Assembly: GCA_964531025.1 (NCBI GenBank)
Contig: CAZHDY010000008.1
Span: 1-37,312, forward strand
DNA from: CALMEC01 sp964531025
GTDB taxonomy: Bacteria; Actinomycetota; Thermoleophilia; Miltoncostaeales; Miltoncostaeaceae
Length of the DNA: 37,312 nt
Direction: 5' to 3'
Shown here: piece by piece, positions 9,208 to 17,800 of the stretch
How the letters are laid out: the number at the start of each line of letters is the position of its first letter
How positions within the stretch are numbered: position 1 is the first letter of the stretch
Translations under genes and position numbers: made by a program
Notes under the pieces: generated by a model
The model's database searches: none
What the model was told of the DNA's origin: nothing
Seen by the model: the letters and a program-made list of their open reading frames with translations, nothing else

Positions 9208-9333
9208 ATGACGCGTCACCCTGGGCCGGCACCGGCGTTACGAGGCCGCTACCACAGCATTCTGAGGCGCACGCAAACCAGGATTATGTTCCCGACGGCC
9301 GACATGAGCGATGAAAGGAGCGATACCCGATGA
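9208..9333 (+). CDS. 41-residue small ORF in the T4SS operon
   Basis: This short basic ORF starts 3 nt after the DUF4913 gene's stop and ends with a stop that overlaps the ATG of the next gene (ATGA, 9330-9333), the same coupling seen along the whole operon. The peptide is Arg-rich and has no motif or membrane helix. It includes a TTA codon, rare in high-GC actinobacteria. It may be a real small protein, or an ORF whose translation leads ribosomes to the next start. No Shine-Dalgarno is visible. Confidence 0.4.
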   Translation: MTRHPGPAPALRGRYHSILRRTQTRIMFPTADMSDERSDTR

Positions 9334-9950
9334 GCCATGACGACGACTCCGACGGCGTCTCCGAGACCTTCAACACTGGTCTGCGGGTCACCCTCACCCT
9401 GGCAAGCCAGATGGCCGCGAGCTACGCGCGCCAGCGTGAGGCGCAGCTGCGGGTTCACGAGGCCCTGGCGGTCCAGGAGGCCAAGGAGCTCGAGGCGCGG
9501 TTCGAGAGTGAACGCGCGATCGCGCAGGCCGCCCTGGCCGACGTCCACACGGACCGTTGGTGGGACAACGCCTCGACGTCAGACATCGGGTTCGCCTGGC
9601 AAAACGCCACGGCCTGGCGCGAGCAGGACGACACGGTCGAGCGGGCTGCACGTCGCATGGAGGACGAGCTCGGTGAGCGGTACGGCATCAGCCGCGGTGA
9701 GCTGCTGCATATGACCAGCGAGGGCAAGGCACGCGACGTCGAGGCCCGACTCAAGGTCGCGGAGACACAGATCCGCTCGTACGGGAACGAAGCTGACTCC
9801 GAGGCCGCGAACGCACAGCGGATCGTCGCCGGCAACAACGCCCAGACGACGTCGCAGGGCCTTCAGGCGTCGCGCCGCCGGCCACGAGTGCAGGCACCGA
9901 GTCGGTCCGTGCGGCGCACGTCGCGGCGCGACATCTCTCAGGGCCGTTGA
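9330..9950 (+). CDS. Coiled-coil T4SS-operon protein of unknown function
   Basis: A 206-residue, largely alpha-helical, charged protein. Residues about 30-70 form a likely coiled coil (QREAQLRVHEALAVQEAKE), followed by a conserved-looking WWDNASTSDIGFAWQ block, a second helical part, and a basic Arg/Ser-rich tail from about residue 180. A Shine-Dalgarno (GAAAGGAG) precedes the ATG. It is the last gene of the transfer operon. It matters because a 5'-truncated copy lies at 25403-25867 and a remnant of the 3' end at 27826-27905, so it is the left border of the cargo block. I do not recognise the family. Confidence 0.75.
   Translation: MSHDDDSDGVSETFNTGLRVTLTLASQMAASYARQREAQLRVHEALAVQEAKELEARFESERAIAQAALADVHTDRWWDNASTSDIGFAWQNATAWREQDDTVERAARRMEDELGERYGISRGELLHMTSEGKARDVEARLKVAETQIRSYGNEADSEAANAQRIVAGNNAQTTSQGLQASRRRPRVQAPSRSVRRTSRRDISQGR
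9491..9709 (+). repeat. 219-bp perfect direct repeat, left copy
   Basis: Identical, base for base by reading, to 25408-25626. Beyond 9709 the two copies diverge, first by single third-position changes, then more strongly. Together they bracket about 15.7 kb of cargo and could allow its loss by homologous recombination. Confidence 0.9.
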
Positions 9951-10049
9951 CTTAGCCCTGTTGCCCCCTCCCCAGATCACATCTCGCAGTCGTCGTGAAC
10001 GCCCGTCTTGGTGTTGGACGTCCTACCTGCTCGACTCCTATTGGTGCGG

Positions 10050-11225
10050 CTAGAGGTATGGGATCGGGTTGACGGCTCCACTGCCTGTGCGCACCTCGAA
10101 GTGGGAGTGGTTACCGCTGGAGTTTCCGGTGCTGCCGACGGCGCCGAGGGTCTGGCCGCGCGTTACGCGTTGACCCACGGACACGTTGATGCGCGACATG
10201 TGGGCGTAGGCCGTCGACAGTGAGCCGTGCGAGACGACGACGAGGTTGCCGTAGCCGCCGTTCCAGCCCGCTACCACCACGGTTCCATCCGCTGCCGCAC
10301 CTGTGGGGGTTCCGCCGGGAGCGGCGATGTCGATACCCTCGTGCATGCGCCCCCAGCGCGGGCCGAAAGGGGATGTAAGAGTTCCTTGGACGGGCCACGC
10401 AAATGTTCCGTTTCCGCTGACGGGCGCCGTCGCTGGCAGCGACGAGTTGGCCTGGTTGATTTCAGTCTGAAGCCGAAGTGAGCGTGCCCGAAGGTCTTTG
10501 GCCTCTGCCTCCAGCTGGCGGCGGTCGCCCTTTACTCTCGCCAGCAGTTGTGTGCGTGACTGCCTGGCCGCCACCAGATTCGAGCGTTCGGCGCTGACAC
10601 GGTCAAAGGTGATCTTCTGCTCCGCACGGGCCTCTCTCGCCCGCTTCTCGTTCTGCCACACCTCGCGGCGCTTTCCTTGGATCGCGTTGCGTGCGCGAAG
10701 TGACTCGTTGGCGCCCTTCCGGGTGGATTGGATGAGCTCCTCGTCCCCGACCGTGGCGCGTTCGAGACTCTCGCGCGCGGAGATCGCCGTGCTGAGCGAT
10801 CCTGACTGCACCAGAATCTGGATGACGGAGGGATCGCCGCGGCGGTATGCGCTCGACAGACGCTCGGACAACGCGTCGCGTTGGGCGCGCAGCCGATTCA
10901 CGAGGGTGTCGAGTCGCTCCTGCTCGGCGTTGATCTCCTCGGTCAGCTGCTTGCGGCGGCTCTCGAGCTGAGTGACCTCGGCTGTCAGCTCCTCGAGACG
11001 GGCTTGAACCGGAGCGAGGCGTGCCTCCACCCCGCGGATGCGTGCCGAGTACTTCGAGACCTCAGAGGTCAGCACGGCCTCCTTGGCGCGTGCGGCGGCG
11101 GCTTTCGACTCGACCTGAGACAGGCTGGGGGCGGCGTCGGCGCTCTGTCGGTCGGCGACCAGCATCACCGATGCTGCGAGGGCAGCGGCAGATGCGACAG
11201 CGATTGCGGTTCGGCGCACGTTCAC
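10050..11225 (-). CDS. Secreted coiled-coil M23 peptidase (EnvC/NlpD-like)
   Basis: A 391-residue exported peptidoglycan hydrolase. A signal peptide (about 1-31, ending SADAA) is followed by a long coiled coil (about 35-255) and a C-terminal M23/LytM domain (about 275-391). The zinc and catalytic residues are present: HEGID (H and D) and HSHFEV (HxH). Such enzymes cut stem peptides during cell division or envelope remodelling; the coiled coil normally docks to membrane partners. It lies head-to-tail with another M23 gene (11296) and convergent to the T4SS operon. It could help the transfer apparatus cross the wall, but it could equally be a chromosomal-type cell wall gene picked up with the cargo. 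Start is GTG 11225 with no clear Shine-Dalgarno. Confidence 0.88.
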   Translation of the reverse strand: MNVRRTAIAVASAAALAASVMLVADRQSADAAPSLSQVESKAAAARAKEAVLTSEVSKYSARIRGVEARLAPVQARLEELTAEVTQLESRRKQLTEEINAEQERLDTLVNRLRAQRDALSERLSSAYRRGDPSVIQILVQSGSLSTAISARESLERATVGDEELIQSTRKGANESLRARNAIQGKRREVWQNEKRAREARAEQKITFDRVSAERSNLVAARQSRTQLLARVKGDRRQLEAEAKDLRARSLRLQTEINQANSSLPATAPVSGNGTFAWPVQGTLTSPFGPRWGRMHEGIDIAAPGGTPTGAAADGTVVVAGWNGGYGNLVVVSHGSLSTAYAHMSRINVSVGQRVTRGQTLGAVGSTGNSSGNHSHFEVRTGSGAVNPIPYL

Positions 11226-11295
11226 GATGCGGAGTTCGGAACTGCGGGGCGCCGTCCTGCTCCGTGAATTGCGGGTGGGACGACGGCCTGCAACG

Positions 11296-12255
11296 TCACT
11301 TGCGGGTGGGCGGTTCCGGGTCGACGGCGATCAGGTCCGTGTATGGGTTGATGGGTCGTCCGCCTGCCGGACGGATCTCAAGATGGAGATGTGTTGCTCC
11401 GTAGCGCGCATCCCCGGAGTTGCCGACGATGCCGAGCTCCTGCCCCACCTTCACCCGGACTCCGGGCTTGATGCCGGGGGCGATCGACGTCATGTGCGCG
11501 TAGTAGTAGTCGTTGCCCGCGTCGTCCTCGAGCCAGAGGTAGACACCACCTAGGCCCTTCTCGACCCGGTTGGCGCGAGTGATGGTGCCGGCGGTTACGG
11601 CGCGCACCGGAATGCGGGCGGCCATGATGTCGGTGCCCTCGTGCCCGCCCTGTCCACGTGGTGCGCCCCAGGAGTTTGTGTATGTGTGTTTTCCCGCGAG
11701 CGGGAACGCTTTCAGGTAGCGCGCCTTAGCCGCGTTCGGCCCGGCCAGCGGGTAGCCGCCGGTGGCGTCGACCGGCGGTGCCGGGGCCGCGCTCCGTGGG
11801 GCGCGGATGGTGACGCCGAGGCGCTTGACGAACGCCGCGTTGGCGATGCCGGTCCGCTTCATCTTGAAGCGCTGCTGCACTCGGATGACGGCGCCGCGCG
11901 TCTGACGACCGAACACGCCGTCCGGGGTGAGGCGCTGCCCCTTGCGACGAAGGACGTTCTGCAGGTGCTTCACGTCGGACCCCGCCATGCCCATCCGCAG
12001 GTCACGGGAACCGAGGGTGGCGTTCCAGTCGACGCGGGGGGACGTCGTGGTGGGCTGCCCCGTCCTGGTGGACGCCGTCGCTGTGGCACTGGCCTGGGGG
12101 GCCGCACCCGACTGAAGAGTCGAGGTCGTCGGAAGCGGTACGTCGAGGGCGGCGGCGGTGGAGACTCCGATGACACCCGTCGCGACACCCACGGCGACAA
12201 GCCAACTGCACTTCCGCGTCCGGCCGGTTGAATGCTCGCGCGGTCGGTCGTTCAA
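11296..12255 (-). CDS. Peptidoglycan-binding M23 peptidase
   Basis: A 319-residue secreted protein: an N-terminal basic stretch and signal/anchor helix (SWLVAVGVATGVIGVSTAAAL), a Thr/Ala-rich linker, a PG_binding_1 domain (about 100-165, with VKHLQNVLRRKG and the DGVFGRQTRGAV core), and a C-terminal M23 domain with GHEGTDI and HLHLEIRP zinc ligands. The frame is open to 12816, but the upstream part has no protein character; TTG 12255 has AAAAAAGGAG 7 nt upstream and directly precedes the signal sequence. It probably shares a transcript with the next M23 gene, 70 nt away, and has a structured leader (12256-12360). Confidence 0.85.
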   Translation of the reverse strand: MNDRPREHSTGRTRKCSWLVAVGVATGVIGVSTAAALDVPLPTTSTLQSGAAPQASATATASTRTGQPTTTSPRVDWNATLGSRDLRMGMAGSDVKHLQNVLRRKGQRLTPDGVFGRQTRGAVIRVQQRFKMKRTGIANAAFVKRLGVTIRAPRSAAPAPPVDATGGYPLAGPNAAKARYLKAFPLAGKHTYTNSWGAPRGQGGHEGTDIMAARIPVRAVTAGTITRANRVEKGLGGVYLWLEDDAGNDYYYAHMTSIAPGIKPGVRVKVGQELGIVGNSGDARYGATHLHLEIRPAGGRPINPYTDLIAVDPEPPTRK

Positions 12256-12360
12256 ATCCGTGGCTCCTTTTTTCCGCCGATGGCCGTATTGGCGTCGGCT
12301 GTAAGTCGTTCCCGTGGAGAACTCCGAAACCCACGGGACGCTCCTGAGGAAGCGTTTGGG
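12256..12360 (-). promoter_or_regulatory. Hairpin-rich leader of the M23 gene
   Basis: Read on the minus strand, three successive stems precede the Shine-Dalgarno: ACGCT-TCCTCAGGA-GCGT; CCCGTGG/CCACGGG with a 13-nt loop; and GCCGA/TCGGC. c-di-AMP (ydaO) riboswitches control wall hydrolases in actinobacteria, but I could not match the conserved ydaO core, so this is only a structured leader. Confidence 0.35.
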
Positions 12361-12550
12361 AACGGCGGCACTTTGCCAGTTCTTTGCTGAACGAGTCAAC
12401 CCAGTTGTTACCGCGGAACCCGCTGACGGCACGCTGTCCCCCTCCCGCCCTTCAGAAGGCCGGTGGTCTAGCTGTTGGAGAAGGGATTCTGGGTTGTTCG
12501 GGACAGGTGGCCCTCGGAGTTCGCAGGTAGGACGGACTACGATCCCGCAC

Positions 12551-12979
12551 ATGACGCGCTCATCATTTCTCGTCCTGTTCTGCTCGATTGCTGTTGTCGG
12601 CGGCCTCACCGGCTGCGGAGGGTCCGCTGCGGAGACGACGGTCGGCGAGACGAGCGTCGTGACGACGACGCCGTCGGTCGCCAGCGTCCCGGCTACAGTG
12701 GCCGGCGCGGACACGACTGCGGGCCGCACTCTCAGGGTGACGTTTCGCAGTGGTGAGGTGACCGGGGACACGAATCCGTCGGTGACGCGCGGAGAGCGCG
12801 TGACGATCGCGGTCACCTCGGATGTCGCCGATCAGCTCCATCTACATGGCTACGATCTTGAGTACCCGCTTGTGGCCGGTCAGACACAAGAGTTCTCGTT
12901 CGTCGCCGAGATTCCCGGGAAGTTCGAGCTCGAACTACACGACAACCCCGTCAAATTGCTCACCCTCGCGGTCAGGTGA
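12551..12979 (+). CDS. Cupredoxin-like lipoprotein
   Basis: A 142-residue lipoprotein: signal peptide with lipobox LTGC (about residues 18-21), a Thr/Val/Ala-rich linker, then a compact beta domain of the cupredoxin_1 kind containing QLHLHGYD and a C-terminal FELELHDNP. The HxHGYD motif is frequent in small actinobacterial proteins encoded beside Sco1 and CtaG, as here, and may bind copper or haem-copper oxidase partners; a full blue-copper site (Cys/Met) is not visible. ATG 12551 follows a TACGAT box (12538-12543) by 7 nt, so the mRNA may be leaderless. It diverges from the M23 pair and converges with Sco1. Confidence 0.75.
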   Translation: MTRSSFLVLFCSIAVVGGLTGCGGSAAETTVGETSVVTTTPSVASVPATVAGADTTAGRTLRVTFRSGEVTGDTNPSVTRGERVTIAVTSDVADQLHLHGYDLEYPLVAGQTQEFSFVAEIPGKFELELHDNPVKLLTLAVR

Positions 12980-13055
12980 GCTGACCCCGTCCTCGCCGTC
13001 CTGCTCGGCGCGACCTGCGTGGTTCATCCTGCCTCACAGCAGAGAGAGCGTGGGC

Positions 13056-13745
13056 CTAGTTCCTGGCGCCGGTTTCGAGTAGGCGCGTGACGTCTTGGGC
13101 GATGTTGTCGGGATCGATGGACGACAGCGGGTAGTAGACGGCGCGGCGGCCGGTTGGGTCGACGAGCCAAACGACGCCGCTGTGCTGGATGACATTGGGA
13201 TCGGTGACGGATGGTTCTGCCGCTATTCCCCATTGCTTCCAGACGCTTCGCAGTTGCGCGTCGGATCCCAGGAGCCAGTCAACGCGCCCCGTCATTTGGC
13301 GTTTCTCGAGGAACGTTCGGACCGCGTCGGGAGTGTCGCCTTTGGGATCGACGGAGACCACGACGATCCTGGTGTCTTTCGCCTGCGCTCCGAGTTTCGT
13401 CTGCGCGTAGCGGAGCTTCTGCACGATCACAGGGCAGATGTCGGGGCATTGCGTGAAAAGAAAACTCACCATCACGACCTTGCCGCGGAGGTCCTCCACC
13501 CGCACCATTCGACCCTCGTGCGACTTCAGGCCAAGAGCGGGAGCTTCCGTCCGCGGATCGACCTGTCTGCCTCGGAACTCAGAGTCTTCGGCGGTCGTAT
13601 CCGTCTCAACGACCGCCGGTGACATGTGCTCGTCGTGGCCGGTGGTGGATGTATCCGATGTGTCGGATTGTGACTGGGATGTGCCGCAGCCTGTCAGCAG
13701 CAGGGCGGACAGACTGAGAACGACTGCAAGGCCGCGGATGGTCAT
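13056..13745 (-). CDS. Sco1/SenC family copper-binding lipoprotein
   Basis: A 229-residue lipoprotein of the thioredoxin fold that delivers copper to cytochrome oxidase or reduces its Cu site. Signal peptide with lipobox LLTGC at about 20; a His/Asp-rich linker (GHDEHM) that may weakly bind metal; then the Sco core with the CxxxC motif in TQCPDICPV and the distal conserved His in IQHSGVVWLVD, the three copper ligands. It fits with the CtaG at 17801 and the cupredoxin at 12551. ATG 13745; nothing in the upstream 160 nt clearly marks its promoter. Confidence 0.92.
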   Translation of the reverse strand: MTIRGLAVVLSLSALLLTGCGTSQSQSDTSDTSTTGHDEHMSPAVVETDTTAEDSEFRGRQVDPRTEAPALGLKSHEGRMVRVEDLRGKVVMVSFLFTQCPDICPVIVQKLRYAQTKLGAQAKDTRIVVVSVDPKGDTPDAVRTFLEKRQMTGRVDWLLGSDAQLRSVWKQWGIAAEPSVTDPNVIQHSGVVWLVDPTGRRAVYYPLSSIDPDNIAQDVTRLLETGARN

Positions 13746-13903
13746 GGTGGCGATCCTAGTTGCCGCCGCCTCGGACAGATGACCCGAACCTCGTTCACCT
13801 CATCCGGGGGTCGTGGACATCGCGGCATGCGATGCCCCCCCGCGAAGAGACCAGGGGGAGATCGACGAGGTGACGTTTCTCGCGTCGCGGTATCGACGAG
13901 ACC

Positions 13904-14695
13904 TTAGGGTCGGATGAGCAGTGGCGTTCCTGGAGCGACCAGACGCGAGATGCGGTGGATGGAGGCGTTGTAGTGGCGCACGCATCCGTTGCTCGCCCGC
14001 TTCCCGATGGAGTCCGGGACGCTCGTGCCGTGCAGTGCGAAGCGGCCGTTGCCGCCGGCGTATTCGTTGAGGACGTTGGAGTACCCGGTGGCCGGGATTA
14101 TCACGGGTCCGAGGAATCCTCTCGGCGGTCCGAGCACCTTCTCGGCGATCGCGAAGTGGCCGAGGGGCGTGGGTGTCTTTGCGGCGCCGACGGCGTTCTT
14201 CTCGCGCAGCACGAGCCGGTTGTTGCGGTACACGTAGGTTCGGCGGTCGCTGATGTCAACCACGATTCGCACATTGTTCGTGCGGAAGCGGAGGTAGTCG
14301 GACGGCACCCATCCGCTGGTCCCATTGGGACGGATCGGAAGAAGCAGCTTGGTCCACTCTTGCCCGTCGATCACGCGGTGGCTGAGGACGAGGAGGATGG
14401 TGGGTCCGCCGCCGAGCGGTGCGACGGGCTGGACGGTCATCACCGGCTTGGCGCGGTGGTTCGGCTGGGCCTTGGCGACGACCGGGGCGAGCACGCGTGC
14501 GTTCCACGAGAGCGACGGCGTGGGAGGACGCGGCGTCAGGTGCGGGGCGCGCGGTGGAAGGGGATCAATCTGTCCGGAGGCCACGGGAGCGAGCGCCACG
14601 ATGCCGAGGGCCGCGAGAAGAAGCGTGATGCGTGAACGAATGGGGCGAGACCCGCCGCCACGGCTTCGCCACGCAGATCCTGCCGAAGTTCTCAT
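13904..14695 (-). CDS. L,D-transpeptidase (YkuD family)
   Basis: A 263-residue exported enzyme that forms 3-3 peptidoglycan cross-links. N-terminal Arg-rich segment and signal helix (ITLLLAALGIVALAPVASG), a Pro-rich linker, an SH3-like region (GTSGWVPSDYLRFR), and a YkuD domain with the active-site signature HGTSVPDSIGKRASNGCVR, where Cys is the nucleophile. ATG 14695 is chosen because the upstream part of the open frame has no protein character. The substrate choice is inferred from the family. It lies inside a copper-handling gene group, which is notable because copper inhibits L,D-transpeptidases in E. coli (literature knowledge). Confidence 0.88.
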   Translation of the reverse strand: MRTSAGSAWRSRGGGSRPIRSRITLLLAALGIVALAPVASGQIDPLPPRAPHLTPRPPTPSLSWNARVLAPVVAKAQPNHRAKPVMTVQPVAPLGGGPTILLVLSHRVIDGQEWTKLLLPIRPNGTSGWVPSDYLRFRTNNVRIVVDISDRRTYVYRNNRLVLREKNAVGAAKTPTPLGHFAIAEKVLGPPRGFLGPVIIPATGYSNVLNEYAGGNGRFALHGTSVPDSIGKRASNGCVRHYNASIHRISRLVAPGTPLLIRP

Positions 14696-14792
14696 GGCGG
14701 CGACGGTACCATGAGCTCCTCGAAAACTTGTGAAGCGCTCGTTAGAGTCGGCTCTTGACGGATAACAGGTCCTGTCCGTCGCGCGCGAGGTC

Positions 14793-17252
14793 TTAGCGGT
14801 CGTCAGCATGGTCCGGTTCTTGGTAGCCGAGTAGTCGTAGGGCGTTGAAGACCACGATGAGGGTGGAGCCTTCGTGGACGGCGACGGCGGGTCCGATACC
14901 GAGGCCGAGGATGGTGGCCGGGATCAGGACCGCGACGATGCCGAGACTCAGGAACAGGTTCTGTTTGATGATCGCGCTGGTGCGGCGGCTGAGGGCGGTG
15001 ATGAACGGGAGATTTCTGAGGTCGTCGGACATCAGCGCGACGTCCGCGGTTTCCAATGCGACGTCGGATCCAGCGGCTCCCATCGCGATTCCGACGGTGG
15101 CGTTGGCCATGGCTGGTGCGTCGTTGACGCCGTCGCCGACCATCGCGCTGCGACCTTCCTGCTCACTTAGGCGACGGATTGATACGACCTTGTCCTCGGG
15201 CATCAGCTGACCCCAGGCTTCGTCGACGCCGACCTCGGCGGCTACAGCGTCCGCCACACGTTGGTTGTCACCGGAGATCATGATCGTGCGCTGGATGCCA
15301 AGGGCACGTAGCCGCTCGACGACCTCGGTGGCCTCGGGGCGGGGGGTGTCCATCAGACCGAGGACGCCGAGGTATCGAGATCCGCTGCGGACGATCATCG
15401 TCGTGCGGCCCGCGGCAGCGAGACGCTGGGCGGTGTCGGCGAGAGCCGGCGGCAGCGGTGGGCCGTCGATCTCGTCGAACAGGTCGGCGCTGCCGACATG
15501 GACGCTCTCGCCGCTGATCTCGGCCTGCACACCGCGGCCGGTGATGGCACGCAGCCCGCTGGCCGCCGGAGGCTCGCCGCCGAGGCGGGCGCCGCCATCA
15601 CGGACGACGGCGGTCGCAAGCGGATGGTCACTGAGGCGTTCAACCGCGACTGCCGCGGCCAGAAGCTCACCCTCGTCTGTTCCCTCGGTCGGGACGACGT
15701 CGCTCAGCTTCGGACGGCCCTCGGTGAGCGTCCCGGTCTTGTCGAAGGCGATCGCGGTGAGTGTGCCCAGGTTCTCCAGCGGTCCACCGCCCTTGACGAG
15801 CACGCCGCTGCGCGCCGCTCGTGCTACGCCGCTGAGCACCGCGGACGGGGTTGAGATCGCGAGTGCGCAAGGGCTCGCCGCGACCAGAACCGCCATCGCC
15901 CGATAGAAGGAGTCGGAGAACGACTCGTTGACAACGACCCACGCGAATAGCAGCACCACAACCAGGCCGATGACGCTGGGAACGAAAGTCCGCTCGAAGC
16001 GGTCGGTGAAACGCTGCGTGGGCGAGCGCTGCGTCTCAGCCTCCTGGACCAACTTCACCACACGCGCGAGTGTGTTGTCCTCGGCGCGGCGGGTCACGAC
16101 GACCTCCAGTGCACCGGCACCGTTGATCGTGCCGGCGAACACGCGGTGATCGGCATCGACGCGATCCGGGTTGGCCAGCGCCTCCTCGCGATCGGCCACA
16201 GGCCGCTTGTCGACGGGGATACTCTCACCTGTGACGGGAGCCTGATCAACAGGGCTGTGGCCCGCGATCACGACGCCGTCCGCGGGTAGCCGATCGTTGG
16301 GACGCACCAGAACGATGTCGCCAACCCGCAACTCATCGACGGGCACCTCGCGTTCCTTGCCTTCGCGGCGTACGAGAGCGCTCTTGGGGGCCAGCGCCGC
16401 CAACGCCTCGATCGCGCGGCGCGCACGGCCCATTGCGTAGTGCTCAAGCGCGTGCCCCAGACTGAACAGAAACAGCAGGACCGCACCCTCAGCCCACTTG
16501 CCCAGCGCGGCGGCACCTGCGGCGGCGATCAACATCAGGAAGTCGACCTCGAAGCGGCCGGCACGCACCGAGTCGGCCGCCTCGCGGACGGTGAAGAAGC
16601 CTCCCAGCACGTAGGCAACGAGGTACGCGCCGATCGACACTTCTTCCGGCATGTCGGTCAGCCACCCAACGAGTACCCCGGTCAGATAGGCGACACCGGC
16701 GCCCAACGCGAACACCAGTTCAGTGCGCTCACCAAAGATGCCGCCGTGCTCGTGGCCATGGTCGGCCTCACGGTCGTCGTGGGTGTCGCCGACCGTCGGC
16801 TGAGAGGGCTGCGGATAGACGTCAAGGGACCGCAACGCCTCCGCGATCGCATCCTCGCCACTCTGGCTGCGATCGTATTCGACGCGCACCACCCCGGCAG
16901 AGGTTGCCTCCGCCTCCAGCACACCAGCGAGACGTCGCAACGTCTCCGCCACGGTCCGCGCACGTCGCTCGTGCCCGATGCCGTCGACCGTCCAAAGCAG
17001 ATGCCCGATCTCGCCGGTCAGTCGCGCACCCTCGCGGCGAGCAATCCTCTGCAGGTCCCCTAGTGCCACCTGTCCACGGTCGTAGTGGATGCAAAGCAGC
17101 GGTGCCGCCCCGTCGACGGCAGGAACGGTATGGACCCGCTCGACGCCGCCAAGCGAGCCGACCGCAGCCGCGAGACGATCGACACAACCATCCTCCACGT
17201 CCTGTACGTCCGGCAACAACACCGAAAGATCAAGTCGTACGGTCTCAGCCAT
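14793..17252 (-). CDS. P1B-type metal-exporting ATPase (P1B-4-like, Zn/Co/Cd/Fe class)
   Basis: An 819-residue heavy-metal ATPase. The N-terminus holds two degenerate HMA-like folds without CxxC, then a His/Asp-rich stretch (DHGHEHGG, about 160-172) as the likely regulatory metal site. Core motifs are present: TGES, SPC in the transport helix (about 459), DKTGTLTEG (phosphorylated Asp, about 502), SDHPLA, and GDGVNDAPAMA. Near the C-terminus HEGST replaces the Asp-containing motif of ZntA, which matches P1B-4 pumps (Co, Fe or Zn export) more than P1B-2. It is transcribed away from an ArsR/SmtB regulator with an operator between them, so induction by its metal is expected. ATG 17252 has AAGGAAGGG upstream. 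Confidence 0.88.
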   Translation of the reverse strand: MAETVRLDLSVLLPDVQDVEDGCVDRLAAAVGSLGGVERVHTVPAVDGAAPLLCIHYDRGQVALGDLQRIARREGARLTGEIGHLLWTVDGIGHERRARTVAETLRRLAGVLEAEATSAGVVRVEYDRSQSGEDAIAEALRSLDVYPQPSQPTVGDTHDDREADHGHEHGGIFGERTELVFALGAGVAYLTGVLVGWLTDMPEEVSIGAYLVAYVLGGFFTVREAADSVRAGRFEVDFLMLIAAAGAAALGKWAEGAVLLFLFSLGHALEHYAMGRARRAIEALAALAPKSALVRREGKEREVPVDELRVGDIVLVRPNDRLPADGVVIAGHSPVDQAPVTGESIPVDKRPVADREEALANPDRVDADHRVFAGTINGAGALEVVVTRRAEDNTLARVVKLVQEAETQRSPTQRFTDRFERTFVPSVIGLVVVLLFAWVVVNESFSDSFYRAMAVLVAASPCALAISTPSAVLSGVARAARSGVLVKGGGPLENLGTLTAIAFDKTGTLTEGRPKLSDVVPTEGTDEGELLAAAVAVERLSDHPLATAVVRDGGARLGGEPPAASGLRAITGRGVQAEISGESVHVGSADLFDEIDGPPLPPALADTAQRLAAAGRTTMIVRSGSRYLGVLGLMDTPRPEATEVVERLRALGIQRTIMISGDNQRVADAVAAEVGVDEAWGQLMPEDKVVSIRRLSEQEGRSAMVGDGVNDAPAMANATVGIAMGAAGSDVALETADVALMSDDLRNLPFITALSRRTSAIIKQNLFLSLGIVAVLIPATILGLGIGPAVAVHEGSTLIVVFNALRLLGYQEPDHADDR

Positions 17253-17298
17253 CACCCATATCCCTTCCTTGCCGACTGTCGGTCACATTGAATCAACA

Positions 17299-17316
17299 TA
17301 TCAGGATCTAGTGATA
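17299..17316. promoter_or_regulatory. Candidate ArsR/SmtB operator
   Basis: Inverted repeat TATCA-N8-TGATA in the short divergent space between the ATPase and its regulator, the usual place for an ArsR/SmtB operator. A possible -10 (GATACT, 17313-17318) overlaps the right arm. Confidence 0.55.
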
Positions 17317-17353
17317 CTCTGTGATGTCGGCTTCGAGAGTAGGCTTGCTGTCA

Positions 17354-17713
17354 ATGGGTATAACGAACAGCGGACAGGGGACTACGGACATCGTGCCGCT
17401 CGAGACAGCGCAGGCGGCTGCCGAGATCATGCGTGCGCTTTCGTCGACCAGCCGCGTGCGTATCCTTGATCGCCTCCGGCACACCCCGTGTTCGGTTGGC
17501 GACCTCGCCGACGCGGTTGGACTCGAGCAGAACGCCGTCTCCAACCACCTGCGCCTACTGCGACACCTCGCGCTGGTTACCAGTGAACGTCAGGGTCGTC
17601 ACGTGATCTACGCGCTGCACGATGAACATGTCAACGAACTGCTTGAGCAGGTTCTCGCCCATGTCGCACACCTGCCGCTCGTGGGTCGCGCACCTACGAG
17701 CGGCGCCTCCTGA
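17354..17713 (+). CDS. ArsR/SmtB-family regulator with alpha-5 zinc-type site
   Basis: A 119-residue winged-helix metalloregulator. The recognition helix region is VGDLADAVGLEQNAVSNHLRLLR. The C-terminal helix carries D90, H92, H103 and H106 in the DxH-x10-HxxH spacing of the alpha-5 site of CzrA/SmtB, so it should release DNA on binding Zn(II) or Co(II) and derepress the adjacent ATPase. There is no alpha-3 CxC/CxxC motif, arguing against As, Cd or Pb sensing at that site. The frame is open from GTG 17321, and ATG 17324 is possible, but both sit against the operator; ATG 17354 gives the usual family length. It is convergent with ctaG. Confidence 0.88.
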   Translation: MGITNSGQGTTDIVPLETAQAAAEIMRALSSTSRVRILDRLRHTPCSVGDLADAVGLEQNAVSNHLRLLRHLALVTSERQGRHVIYALHDEHVNELLEQVLAHVAHLPLVGRAPTSGAS

Positions 17714-17800
17714 CCGGGAGCAACGCCCCCTACGGAGCCGGCTGTCGGCGAAGGCTGGTCCGACTGATACCACCCCCATAGGATGATCTTGGCTGTGGAT

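Noticed and set aside
12256..12550. ydaO (c-di-AMP) riboswitch
   Set aside because: Stems are present but the conserved core could not be recognised by eye.
12256..12816. N-terminal extension of the M23/PG-binding frame by 187 residues
   Set aside because: No protein character, overlaps the cupredoxin gene, and a Shine-Dalgarno precedes TTG 12255.
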